Positions 11,665-21,931 of a stretch of 64,000 nucleotides of DNA are shown piece by piece (the first letter of the stretch is position 1; each line of letters begins with the position of its first letter). Below the pieces are notes generated by a model. It was not told where the DNA came from. It worked only from the letters and a program-made list of their open reading frames with translations, and did not search any database. A program made the position numbers and the translations under genes. Source of the DNA: Parietaria judaica (taxonomy: Eukaryota; Streptophyta; Magnoliopsida; Rosales; Urticaceae); assembly GCA_954871525.1 (NCBI GenBank), contig OX940867.1, positions 13,617,343 to 13,681,342 of the forward strand, in the 5' to 3' direction.

Positions 11665-11836
11665 GCCCGACAAGGCTAGGGTGAAAATAAGATGGAAATA
11701 GCTGAAACTAAGATTCAACCGGAAGCTGAAGCTAAGATCCAACCCGAAGAAAAAACCCCGAAGTGATGTACCATCGGCACGGGAATAGCTCCGGTAGCAG
11801 ACATATGTAAAAGAAGAGCGCCACAAGAAGCGCCAA

Positions 11837-11878
<42 letters not shown>

Positions 11879-12043
11879 TTCTTTTTCCGCGAATAAATGC
11901 CTCTAAAAGTTTCCTCACAACCTTTACAAGTTTACTAAAAAACTGGGGGGTTGATATAGGAAAAAGAAACGAAAATACAAAAAAAAAAGTCCGAGAAAGG
12001 CCCGGATCTCGATCCCGCCAACTCAGGCAATAAAGAAGCCTCG

Positions 12044-13424
12044 CAAGAAGTCCTCGGCTCAAAATCGAGCTCTTGACGATGCGTAACTTGCCATAAGTCC
12101 GGGACCTATAGCGCTCTATACAGTGCGACCCAGCTCCAAGTACACTAAGACGCCTCACAAGTAGTCCTCGGCTCAAAACCGAACGCTTGACGACGCGCAA
12201 CTTGCCATAAGTCCGGGACTTATAGCGCTCTATACAGCGCGACCCGGCTCCAAGTACACTAAGACGCCTCGTAAGTAGTCCTCGGCTCAAAACCAAGCGC
12301 TTGACGACGCGCAACTTGCCATAAGTCCGGGACTTATAATGCTCTATACAGCTCGACCCAGCTCCAAGTACACTAAGACGCCTCGCAAGTAGTCCTCGGC
12401 TCAAAACCGAGTGCTTGACGATGCGTAACTTGCCAGAAGTCCGGGACTTATAGCGCTCTATACAGCGCGACCTAGCTCCAAGTACACTAAGACGCCTCGA
12501 AAGTTGTCCTCGGTTCAAAACCGAGCGCTTGACGACGCGCAACTTACCATAAGTCCGGGACTTATAGCGCTCTATACAGGGCGACCCGGCTCCAAGTACA
12601 CTAAGACGCCTCGCAAGTAGTCCTCGGCTCAAAACCGAGCTCTTGACGACGCGCCCGGGACTTATAACACTCTATACAACGCGACCCGGCTCCAAATACA
12701 CTAAGACGCCTCACAAGTAGTCCTCGGCTCAAAACCGAGCGCTTGACGACGCGCAACTTGCCATTATTCCAGGACTTATAATGCTCTATACAGCTCGACC
12801 CGGCTCCAAGTACACTAAGACGCCTCGCAAGTAGTCCTCGGCTCAAAACCGAGTGCTTGCCATAAGTCCGGGACTTATAGCGCTCTATACAGCGCGACCT
12901 GGCTCCAACTACACTAAGACGTCTCGCAAGTAGTCCTCGGCTCAAAATCGAACGCTTGACGACGCGCAACTTGCCATAAGTCCGGGACTAATAGCGCTCT
13001 ATACTGCGCGACCCGGCTCCAAGTACACTAAGACGCCTCGAAAGTAGTCCTCGGCTCAAAACCAAGCGCTTGACGACGCGCAACTTGCCATAAGTCTGGG
13101 ACTTATAGTGCCCTATACAGCACGACTCGGCTCCAAGTACATGAAGACGCCTCGCAAGTAGTCCTCGGCTAAAAACCGAGCGCTTGACGACGCGCAACTT
13201 GCCATAAGTCCGGGACTTATAGCGCCCTATACAGCGCGACCCGGCTCCAAGTACACGAAGATGCCTCGCAAGTAGTCCTCGGCTCAAAACCGAGCACTTG
13301 ACGACGCGCAACTTTCCATAAGTTTGGGACTTATAGCGCTCTATACAGCGCGACCCGGTTCCAAGTACACTAAGACGCCTCGAAAGTAGTCCTCGGCCAA
13401 AAACCGAACGCTTGACGACGCGCA
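12044..13424 (+). repeat. 13 tandem copies of a 114-bp unit, element 2
   Basis: About 13 copies of a 114-bp unit containing GTAGTCCTCGGCTCAAAACC and GTCCGGGACTTATAGCGCTC. Spacing was read directly at 12161, 12275 and 12389. A few copies are shortened, for example around 12650 and 12850. 114 is a multiple of three, so long open frames with a repeated 38-residue motif appear on the - strand; these are by-products. A TA microsatellite at 11840-11871 lies just before. The block is between the integrase and the end of the antisense gene, the same place as in elements 1 and 4. Confidence 0.95.
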
Positions 13425-13785
13425 ACACGTGATAAGACCAAGGCACCGGCCAAGCACTCGATACATTGCCAGAATACAGATCTTATACCGAAACAATCAA
13501 AGAAGAGATGAGCAAAGACCAACATACGAGATAGAAGTAAAAGATTGACATTCACAGGTCAACATTATGGTTACATCACAAGTGGCTACTCCTAATGAAC
13601 CACGGCGGCTCACTACAGCGGAACATGTCCGTCTATACAAGAGACGCACCTAAAGGTGCTACAAAACTCATGCGACATGCGGCAAGACTAAAAGCTACAA
13701 GCTCTTTATACGGGAAAAATACACTCCACATTGTTTAAAAAAAAATGGCATTTCACGGCGAACTATCGTCATCATCATCCGTGGT

Positions 13786-13884
13786 CTACTCGTCCACCTC
13801 TTCATCGCCAGCGGCCGCATCCCCCGCCCCGCATTGGCAGGGGCAATATGATCAAGATAGGGGACGTAATAATCAGCCTCGATG
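13786..13884 (-). pseudogene. C-terminal tail of the element 2 antisense gene, cut off by element 3
   Basis: Read on the - strand, the frame that ends at the right edge of element 3 (SPFI) continues here as EADYYVPYLDHIAPA once element 3 and one CGATG copy are removed. It then enters a G-run where a one-base shift gives an acidic tail ending at TAG 13786. This shows that the insertion landed inside the coding exon. Confidence 0.6.
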
Positions 13885-16028
13885 TGTAACGCCCCTAAAT
13901 GGGGGTTAGTAGAATACGAAAAAATGAAGACTTTTCAAACATTGACCGGTCAATGACACGTGACTTTATAAACAATAAACTTGGACTATTCAACGTCCAC
14001 GTCACCAGACACGTAGTTCCTGCCCATGGAACTGAAACGACAAGACAAATATCAAAACCACAGTTTATACGACACCATAAAAATGTGAAATGCAAAATAC
14101 CACCATCGCATAAGTCCAACATTAAATCCATTACAATTCCAAAATGAAAAGATTAACACGGAATACAATGTTAACTTCGATGAACTTTAAAGATACGGAT
14201 TAAATGAAAACAATACTTGGATCTTCTGAACCAGTTTACTCCTCGTCCGGAGTCTGACTCTGAACACCGCCTGTAACTGAAAGGGAAAATATATATATAT
14301 ATATATGGAAGGGGTGAGCACCACATGCTCAGTAGGGAATCTATTACCAATTCTCTTTATCGAACCTTTATTAGTCAAATTTCAATTAAATATATTAAAC
14401 GTCATCATAAACCATTTAATCATAATTTTCAACCATTTTATCAACAATAATATTAATAAATATACCCCACAAAAGTCAAATCATTTCGGTGGTCCATGCC
14501 GAGTCAGCTCGCGCCTTTACTCCACTATATCCCATCGAGTCCTCAAGGCACGAGCACAGGTGGACTAGAAGTCCCTAACCATAACTCGCCCTCGACTCGG
14601 GATCCTAATCACCACCAAAGATGGCCAGTTAGCCATGTGTCGAAATGTTGACTTTTGGGTCACCAATCATATCCATATCCATGTCCATGTCCGGCATACT
14701 GTGCAGTAGCCAACTGCTCGTCAGCAGCTCATCCGCCCGAAGCGGGTACCATATCAACACACACATCATCCGCCCGAAGCGGGTACCATATCATAATAAT
14801 CATCATCCGCCCAAAGCGGGAACCATATCATCACACGTCATACCGACGTAACCATAAACATCAATATACTAACGAGCATCAATCCAATGCAACCATACCT
14901 GATATCCAGCCTCGCTATCAAGCGACGAAAATCACAATATTAACTTTTATCTTTTAATTAAAGTAACATTTTATTAATTCCAATTTTTAACCTATCCGGT
15001 TCAATCTTCGTTAAATCGTTGGTTTCCACATTCCTTTTAAATAGCGAGAAAAGGTAATAGCCCCTACCTCAATCCGTGGAAACTTTGACCGATCGACTAG
15101 CTAGTCAAAGATGTGAGTTCGTCTTGGCCCTGAGATTGATGATTAGAGACTTCGGGATCTGTTGAACTAGTCAAAACGGGTGGTTCGGGCAACACAGTCT
15201 TCGAGGCGACCACGGAACAACTATCCGCGCCAACTATAACACCGATACCATCCATAAGTCAAATGTTACTAAGATTGGGATTTAAATTGTCAATTGAAAA
15301 CCCGACACGCTGAAATTTAACCTGGGCCGAAATCCTGTTGGGCACGCAAAACGAGGCAGTAAAACAGGCATCAATTCGACAATGTAATACCTCTCCTAGC
15401 CTAATCCGACTATTCTAAACACAACGGCGAGGTCAATTTCATCAATCAAGGCCCAGAACACACTCACTTTGATCATCTAAAATCAGAAACTAGGGCAAGG
15501 AAATTCGAGCTTACCGGGAGTCCGATGACAATTCCGATTGAAGGCTTCCGATCTCCTCGATGAGGGCTTCAAAACCCCTCAATAAATTCCGGGATCAGAA
15601 AATGATGCGGCGGCCGACGGCCGCGACCGGCGATGGCGACGGCGAGGTGGCACCTCCAACAGACTCTAATAAGCTTCGTGAACCCAGTTCCGGAGTTAGT
15701 TTTCTCAAAATCTAACCGGAATGAAATAGATATAAGGTTTTAAGACCGAACCTTCCGGCGATTATTCCGGCCAAATGACACAAGTTCCGGCCAACATACG
15801 CTTATCAACACGTTTGCCTTCTCGAGAGCTTTCCGGCGGTAACAAAATCTCGTTGGTCGGAGCTCCGGTGACGGAGTTGTGAAGCTTTGAATATTTGATG
15901 GGAGAAAGAAAAATAAATAGAGAAGGAAGAGAGGGAGGGTACGGGAAGTAGAGGAGAGAAAGGGTTCTGACATTTTTTTATATATATATAATATATATAT
16001 ATATTGATATTTATTTAAGGGTTTTACA
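13885..16028 (-). repeat. 3' LTR of element 3 (left copy)
   Basis: 2144 bp, bounded on + by TGTAACGCCC and TTTTACA. Contains three copies of a roughly 33-bp minisatellite (ATCCGCCCGAAGCGGGTACC) at about 14727-14832 and TA runs at 14288-14306 and 15977-16004. It pairs with the copy at 19811-21931. No gene inside. Confidence 0.95.
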
Positions 16029-16030
16029 AT

Positions 16031-16047
16031 ACTCCCCCCCTTTAAAA
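16031..16047 (-). promoter_or_regulatory. Polypurine tract, element 3
   Basis: ACTCCCCCCCTTTAAAA on +, that is TTTTAAAGGGGGGGAGT on the coding strand, directly before the 3' LTR. It fixes the element orientation as -. Confidence 0.85.
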
Positions 16048-16063
16048 ATTTCGTCCTGGAAAT

Positions 16064-17283
16064 TTAAATGAAACTGCCCCCGAACAAAAAGGGGTACTTC
16101 TCCATCATCTCCGACTCTAACTCCCATGTTGCCTCTCTAGGGTCGTGGTTTTTTCCATTCCACTTTAACTAGAGGAATTTCTCGTCGACGAAGGACTTTG
16201 ACTTCACGGTCGATAATATGAAGTGGGTGTTCCGCGTACGTCACATTTTCTTGAATAGGTATCTCTGTCCACTCAATGATTTGTTGAGGATCGGGTTCAT
16301 ATTTTCTCAACATCGACACATGAAACACATTGTGAACATGAGATAATTGCGGAGGTAAATCAAGCCTGTAGGCAAGTGGCCCGACTTTTTCAACTATCTC
16401 GAACAGACCTGTGTATCGCGGAGCCAACTTTCCTTTTATTCCGAAACGGGAAACACCACACATGGGCGTCACCTTCAGGAACATATTGTCACCAGCCATG
16501 AATTATAGTGGCATTCGTCTTCGATCCGCATAACTCTTCTGACGACTTTTAGCAGTCTTGAGTCTTTCCCGAATAAGCTTAATCATTTCAGTTGTCTCTC
16601 TGAGGTAGGAAGGACCGAGAGTAATACGATCTTCATACTCGGCCCAACAAAGAGGTGAACGACAAGGTCGACCATACAAGGCCTCATACGGTGCCATACC
16701 GATACTAGCCTGAAAGCTATTGTTGTAAGCAAACTCCACGAATGGTAGTTGCTCCTTCCACTGTCCTCCAAAATCCAAGGCGCACGCCCGAAGCATGTCT
16801 TTTAAGATCTGAATTACTCGCTCTGATTGACCATTAGTCTGAGGATGAAAAGCTGTGCTCAAACTCAATTGAGTTCCCATCTCTTTTTGTAATCCACTCA
16901 AAAAATTTGAGGTGAAACGAGCGTCTCGGTCGAAAACTATTGAAACAGGAACCCCATGAAGCTTTACTATCTTTTCCACATATAGTTTACAAAGTTTCGG
17001 AACCTTGTAATCTGTACGAATGGCTATAAAGTGGGCTGATTTTGTCAATCTATCAACGATCACCCACACTGCATCATGTCCGACTCGAGTCCGAGCAAGC
17101 CCCAAAACCAAGTCCATAGTGATGCAGTCCCATTTGCACGGGTATTTTAAGTGGCCTGAGCTCCCCGCCGGGTTTTTGATGCTCTGCTTTGACCATTTGG
17201 CAAACTGGACATCTCTTCACGAACATCGCCACATCAGATTTCATTTCGTAGCAATAATATTGCCTCTTCAAATCTTGGTACAT
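16064..17283 (-). pseudogene. Integrase with chromodomain, element 3, frameshifted
   Basis: Pieces in order on -: zinc module (17074-17283, CPVCQMVKAEHQKPGG), catalytic core (16503-17117) with D in VIVDRLTKSAHF, D in VFDRDARF and E in NGQSERV, then a C-terminal part (16137-16499) with KLAPRYTGLFEI and HVHNVFHVSMLRKY. After KVEWK the frame is lost by one base near 16137; the other frame reads REATWE and ends at 16064. That REATWE block is typical of the chromodomain that targets chromoviruses to marked chromatin. Shifts also separate the zinc module from the core. Not functional as it stands. Confidence 0.85.
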
Positions 17284-18900
17284 TTACGTACTTCTTGGGT
17301 GAATAGCAAACTTGGAACGATGAGCTTCTTGTAAGATGACATTTCGTAATGTAGCAGCATCAGCTACCACAAGCCTTCCTTTGTACAATAAAAAATCCAT
17401 CGACTCCCACATTCCATCCTTCAAGTTGTTCTGCAACTCGTAACCGATTCCATATCTCTTGTAATGTCTCATCACTAAACTTACTTAGTCTGACTTGAAG
17501 TACCATTGATGGAACGGCTATGACGTTGTATGCACATGCTCTGAATCCGTCGGTATGAAATTCAAATTTGTAATCACCAACGGTAACCGATCTTTTCCAT
17601 GGTTCCATGGCCAGAGAAGCAACCAAACCATGGTTCTTCCGACTTAATGCATCGGCCACCACCTTTGCTTTTCTTGGGCAATACTGTAGACTAAAATCAT
17701 AATCTTCCATATACTTCACTCATTTTCGTTGTCGTAGACTCAAATCTCTTTGAGTGAACAAATACTTGAGACTTTGATGATTAGTGAATATCTCGAATCT
17801 TGAGCTGTAAAGATGACAAAGCAAATTTTAAGTGTGAATATCACTGCTGCTAGCTCCAGGTCATGAGTAGGATAATTTATTTCGTGTGGCTTCAGCTGCC
17901 TAGACCTATATGCTACCACTCTCCCTTGTTGCATAAGCACACAACAAAGTCCACTTCAAGATACATCAGTATACACTGTAAACACTTCATCTACATTGGG
18001 AACAACAAGGACAAGAGCACTCGTCAATCATCGTTTCAATTCTGAAAAGACTCTTCACATCTGTCATCCCAACTGAACTGAACATCTTTTCTGGTGAGCT
18101 TGTTTAGCGGTGCGGCAATCTTTAAAAAATTCTCCACAAACTTTCTTTAATAACCCGCAAGCCCTAGGAAGCTTCGAATTTCTACCACATTCTTGGTTGC
18201 CTCAAGTCTAAGATAGCTTCAATCTTTAACGGTCTATGACAATACCTTCTTGAGAGGTCACGTGGCCTAAGAACTTCACTTTAGTCATCCATAATTCACT
18301 TTTTTTTTCTTCTCATAGAGTTGATGGTCCTGCAAATATTCCGCTTGTTCTTCTAGGTTCTTGAATAGATAAGTATGTCGTCAATGAAGACAACAACGCA
18401 TCGATCCAAATATGGTCGGGAAATTTTATTCATCAAGTCTATAAACGCCGCTGGAGCGTTCGTTAAACCAAAATGCATGACCGTGAACTCAACCATATTG
18501 CGTACGGAACATTTTCTTCGGAATGTCGGCATCTCGAATCTTCAATTGGTGGTAATCCGACCGCAAATCTATTTTTGAGAAGTATTTGCATCCTCCCAAT
18601 TGGTCGAACAAATCATCAATGCGCGATAAAGGGCATTTATTCTTAATCGTTATCTTGTTGAGCTGTCTGTAGTCCACACAAAAGCGTAAACTACCATTAG
18701 TTTTCTTAGCGAATAACACCGGCGCTCCCCACGATGATGTACTCTGCCAGATAAACCTTTTACTCAACAAGTCGTCTAATTGCTTCTTCAATTCTGCCAA
18801 TTCTGCTGGAGCCATACGGAAATGAGCCATAGAAATCAGAAAACTCCCAGGAACTAGGTCAATGCCAAACCCAATCGACAATTTGGAGGAAATCCTAAAA
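17284..18900 (-). pseudogene. Reverse transcriptase and RNase H of element 3, broken
   Basis: RT starts near 18881 ([40 protein letters not shown]). The catalytic box FIDD is readable in another frame near 18375-18400, followed by the thumb. RNase H-like sequence follows ([16 protein letters not shown] near 17900; SLQYCPRKAKVVADALSRK near 17660). Several stops and frame changes cut it into at least five pieces. Identification is by these standard Ty3/gypsy motifs. Confidence 0.8.
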
Positions 18901-19043
18901 GCTCTGAGGAAAACACATCTTCAAGATCTTGTACTATGGGGATGTGCGGGTTGATTCCACTTTGCCTCACACTTTCGATGGCACAATTAACTCCCGACCC
19001 TTCAAAATTCATCTTTCCTCCAAGGAGAGACTTCAAGATAAAA

Positions 19044-19292
19044 TTACGAGGCCATATTAACATGCTCATTTTCTTTTCTTCTGAGGGTGCCATGTATTTT
19101 GTAGAAGTCTAATATAGCACGATACTTCTCTAATATATTCAATTCCAATGTTACATCAAAATCGATCATACGGGGAACGATTACGTCAAATGAGAATTTA
19201 CTTCCCTCAATGACAAGCTCACAAGACTTGTAGATCATTAAAGCTTTTGGAAATTTCCTATATGAGCGCACAACGATGAAGGAATAATACAT
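19044..19292 (-). pseudogene. Protease remnant, element 3
   Basis: A short frame with FDVIVPRMIDFDVTLELNIL followed by YRAILDF resembles the C-terminal half of the aspartic protease of Del/Tekay polyproteins. The catalytic Asp motif is missing. From here to the primer binding site (19293-19794) no gag is readable; about 500 bp of AT-rich remnant replaces it. Confidence 0.55.
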
Positions 19293-19794
19293 GTCTCGAG
19301 GTTTTTGGCTAAAAAAATCAGTTCTGAGAAACTAGAGTAATGCTTTCGCGTAAAGTTCTCACAAACCCATTGCGCATGAAACCGTTACTCAAAATTTACC
19401 ATTCTAACTTCAGGACTAACCACGACATCAGAGTTATCAAGCACCTCAATTTTTTTTTTCATTAATGCCAATCGCATTTCAATTGTAGCAACATCAGGAA
19501 ATTCATCAAACTATAGAGGATTTTGGAACAGGATCTCCTTAAAAGATTTCATCATTTCAACTGCAAAACTAAGAGATTGTACCACATATTATGGAACATA
19601 GAATACAATGCAGATTCTTCAAGATCTAACGGGGGATGCAGATTTAGGGTACTTTGGGAATTCCGAACCATGTTGATCAACTGTAAAAAGATTAAAATGT
19701 CAAGATTATGGATGGTGATACAAAGAAAAACACGACAAAAACACATAAAGACAATAAAGAACTTTATGGTGTTGTACCCTAGGTTCGTAACCTA

Positions 19795-19807
19795 GGCTCT
19801 GATACCA
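19795..19807 (-). promoter_or_regulatory. tRNA primer binding site, element 3 (initiator tRNA-Met type)
   Basis: GGCTCTGATACCA on +, reading TGGTATCAGAGCC on the element strand. This is the classic plant retrotransposon site complementary to the 3' end of initiator tRNA-Met. It lies three bases from the 5' LTR edge at 19811. Confidence 0.93.
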
Positions 19808-19810
19808 AAC

Positions 19811-21862
19811 TGTAACGCCCCTAAATGGGGGTTAGTAGAATACAACAAAATGAAGACTTTTCAAACATTGACCGGTCAATGACACGTGACTTTATAAACA
19901 ATAAACTTGGACTATTCAACATCCACGTCACCAGACACGTAGTTCCTGCCCATGGAACTGAAACGACAAGACAAATATCAAAACCACAGTTTATACGACA
20001 CCATAAAAATGTGAAATGCAAAATACCACCATCGCATAAGTCCAACATTAAATCCATTACAATTCCAAAATGAAAAGATTAACACGGAATACAATGTTAA
20101 CTTCGATGAACTTTCAAGATACGGATTAAATGAAAACAATACTTGGATCTTCTGAACCAGTTTACTCCTCGTCCGGAGTCTGACTCTGAACACCGCCTGT
20201 AACTGAAAGGGAAAAAATATATATATATGGAAGGGGTGAGAACCACATGCTCAGTAGGGAATCTATTACCAATTCTCTTTACCGAACCTTTATTAGTCAA
20301 ATTTCAATTAAATAAATTAAACGTCATCATAAACCATTTAATCATAATTTTCAACCATTTTATCAACAATAATATTAATAAATATACCCCACAAAAGTCA
20401 AATCATTTCGCTGGTCCATGCCGAGTCAGCTCGCGCCTTTACTCCATTATATCCCATCGAGTCCTCAAGGCACGAGCACAGGTGGACTAGAAGTCCCTAA
20501 CCATAACTCGCCCTCGACTCGGGATCCTAATCACCACCAAAGATGGCCAGTTAGCCATGTGTCGAAATGTTGACTTTTGGGTCACCAATCATATCCATAT
20601 CCATGTCCATGTCCGGCATACTGTGCAGTAGCCAACTGCTCGTCAGCAGCTCATCCGCCCGAAGCGGGTACCATATCAACACACACATCATCCGCCCGAA
20701 GCGGGAACCATATCATCACACGTTATACCGATGTAACCATAAACATCAATATACTAACGAGCATCAATCCAATGCAACCATATCTGATATCCAGCCTCGC
20801 TATCAAGCGACGAAAATCACAATATTAACTTTTATCTTTTAATTAAAGTAACATTTTATTAATTCCAATTTTTAACCTATCCGGTTCAATCTTCGTTAAA
20901 TCGTTGGTTTCCACATTCATTTTAAATAGTGAGAAAAGGTAATAGCCCCTACCTCAATCCGTGGAAACTTTGACCGATCGACTAGCTAGTCGAAGATGTG
21001 GGTTCGTCTTGGCCCTGAGATTGATGATTAGAGACTTCGGGATCTGTTGAACTAGTCAAAACGGGTGGCTCGGGCAACACAGTCTTCGAGGCGACCACGG
21101 AACAACTATCCGCGCCAACTATAACACCGATACCATCCTAATGTCAAATGTTACTAAGATTGGGATTTAAATTGTCAATTAAAAATCCGACACGCTGAAA
21201 TTTAACCCGGGCCGAAATCCTGTTGGGCACGCAAAACGAGGCAGTAAAACGGGCATCAATTCGACAATGTAATACCTCTCCTAGCCTAATCCGACTATTC
21301 TAAACACAACGGCGAGGTGAATTTCATCAATCAAGGCCCAGAACACACTCACTTTGATCATCTAAAATCAGAAACTAGGGCAAGGAAATTCAAGCTTACC
21401 GGGAGTCCGATGACGATTCCGATTGAGGGCTTTCGATCTCCTCGATGAGGGCTTCAAAACCCCTCAATAAATTTCGGGATCAGAAAATGACGCGGCGGCC
21501 GACGGTCGCAACCGGCGATGGCGACGGCGAGGTGGCACCTCCAACGGACTCTAATAAGCTTCGTGAACCCAGTTCCGGAGTTAGTTTTCTCAAAATCTAA
21601 CCGGAATGAAATAGATATAAGGTTTTAAGACCGAACCTTCCGGCGATTATTCCGGCCAAATGACACAAGTTCCGGCCAACATACGCTTATCAACACGTTC
21701 GCCTTCTCGAGAGCTTTCCGGCGGTAACAAAATCTCGTTGGTCGGAGCTCCGGTGACGGAGTTGTGAAGCTTTGAATATTTGATGGGAGAAAGAAAAATA
21801 AATAGAGAAGGGAGAGAGGGAGTGTACGGGAAGCAGAGGAGAGAAAGGGTTCTGACATTTCT

Positions 21863-21910
<48 letters not shown>

Positions 21911-21931
21911 ATATTTATTTAAGGGTTTACA
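19811..21931 (-). repeat. 5' LTR of element 3 (right copy)
   Basis: 2121 bp, TGTAACGCCC to TTTACA on +. Same sequence as 13885-16028, with two rather than three copies of the ATCCGCCCGAAGCGGG minisatellite and a longer TA run (21867-21908). Followed by CGATG, the target duplication. Confidence 0.95.

Larger units (their letters stand above)
13885..21931 (-). mobile_element. LTR retrotransposon 3 (Ty3/gypsy chromovirus, Del/Tekay-like)
   Basis: A complete insertion with two LTRs (13885-16028 and 19811-21931), target duplication CGATG at 13880-13884 and 21932-21936, a primer binding site and a polypurine tract. It runs on the - strand. The internal region is only about 3.8 kb and lacks recognisable gag, so this is a deleted copy that could move only with help. 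Chromodomain-type sequence after the integrase places it among chromoviruses. The LTRs differ at roughly 35-40 positions by eye plus a few indels, under 2 percent, so it is much younger than its host element. Confidence 0.93.

Noticed and set aside
11838..13446. Long - strand ORFs with a repeated 38-residue motif (RRLSVLGAGSRCIERYKSRT), resembling a repeat protein
   Set aside because: The DNA unit is 114 bp, a multiple of three, so a stop-free frame persists by chance. No start context or independent coding signal.
15740..15973. - strand ORF in the LTR of element 3, repeated at 21625-21858
   Set aside because: Low-complexity frame in an LTR; no domain, and its presence in both copies is due to LTR identity.
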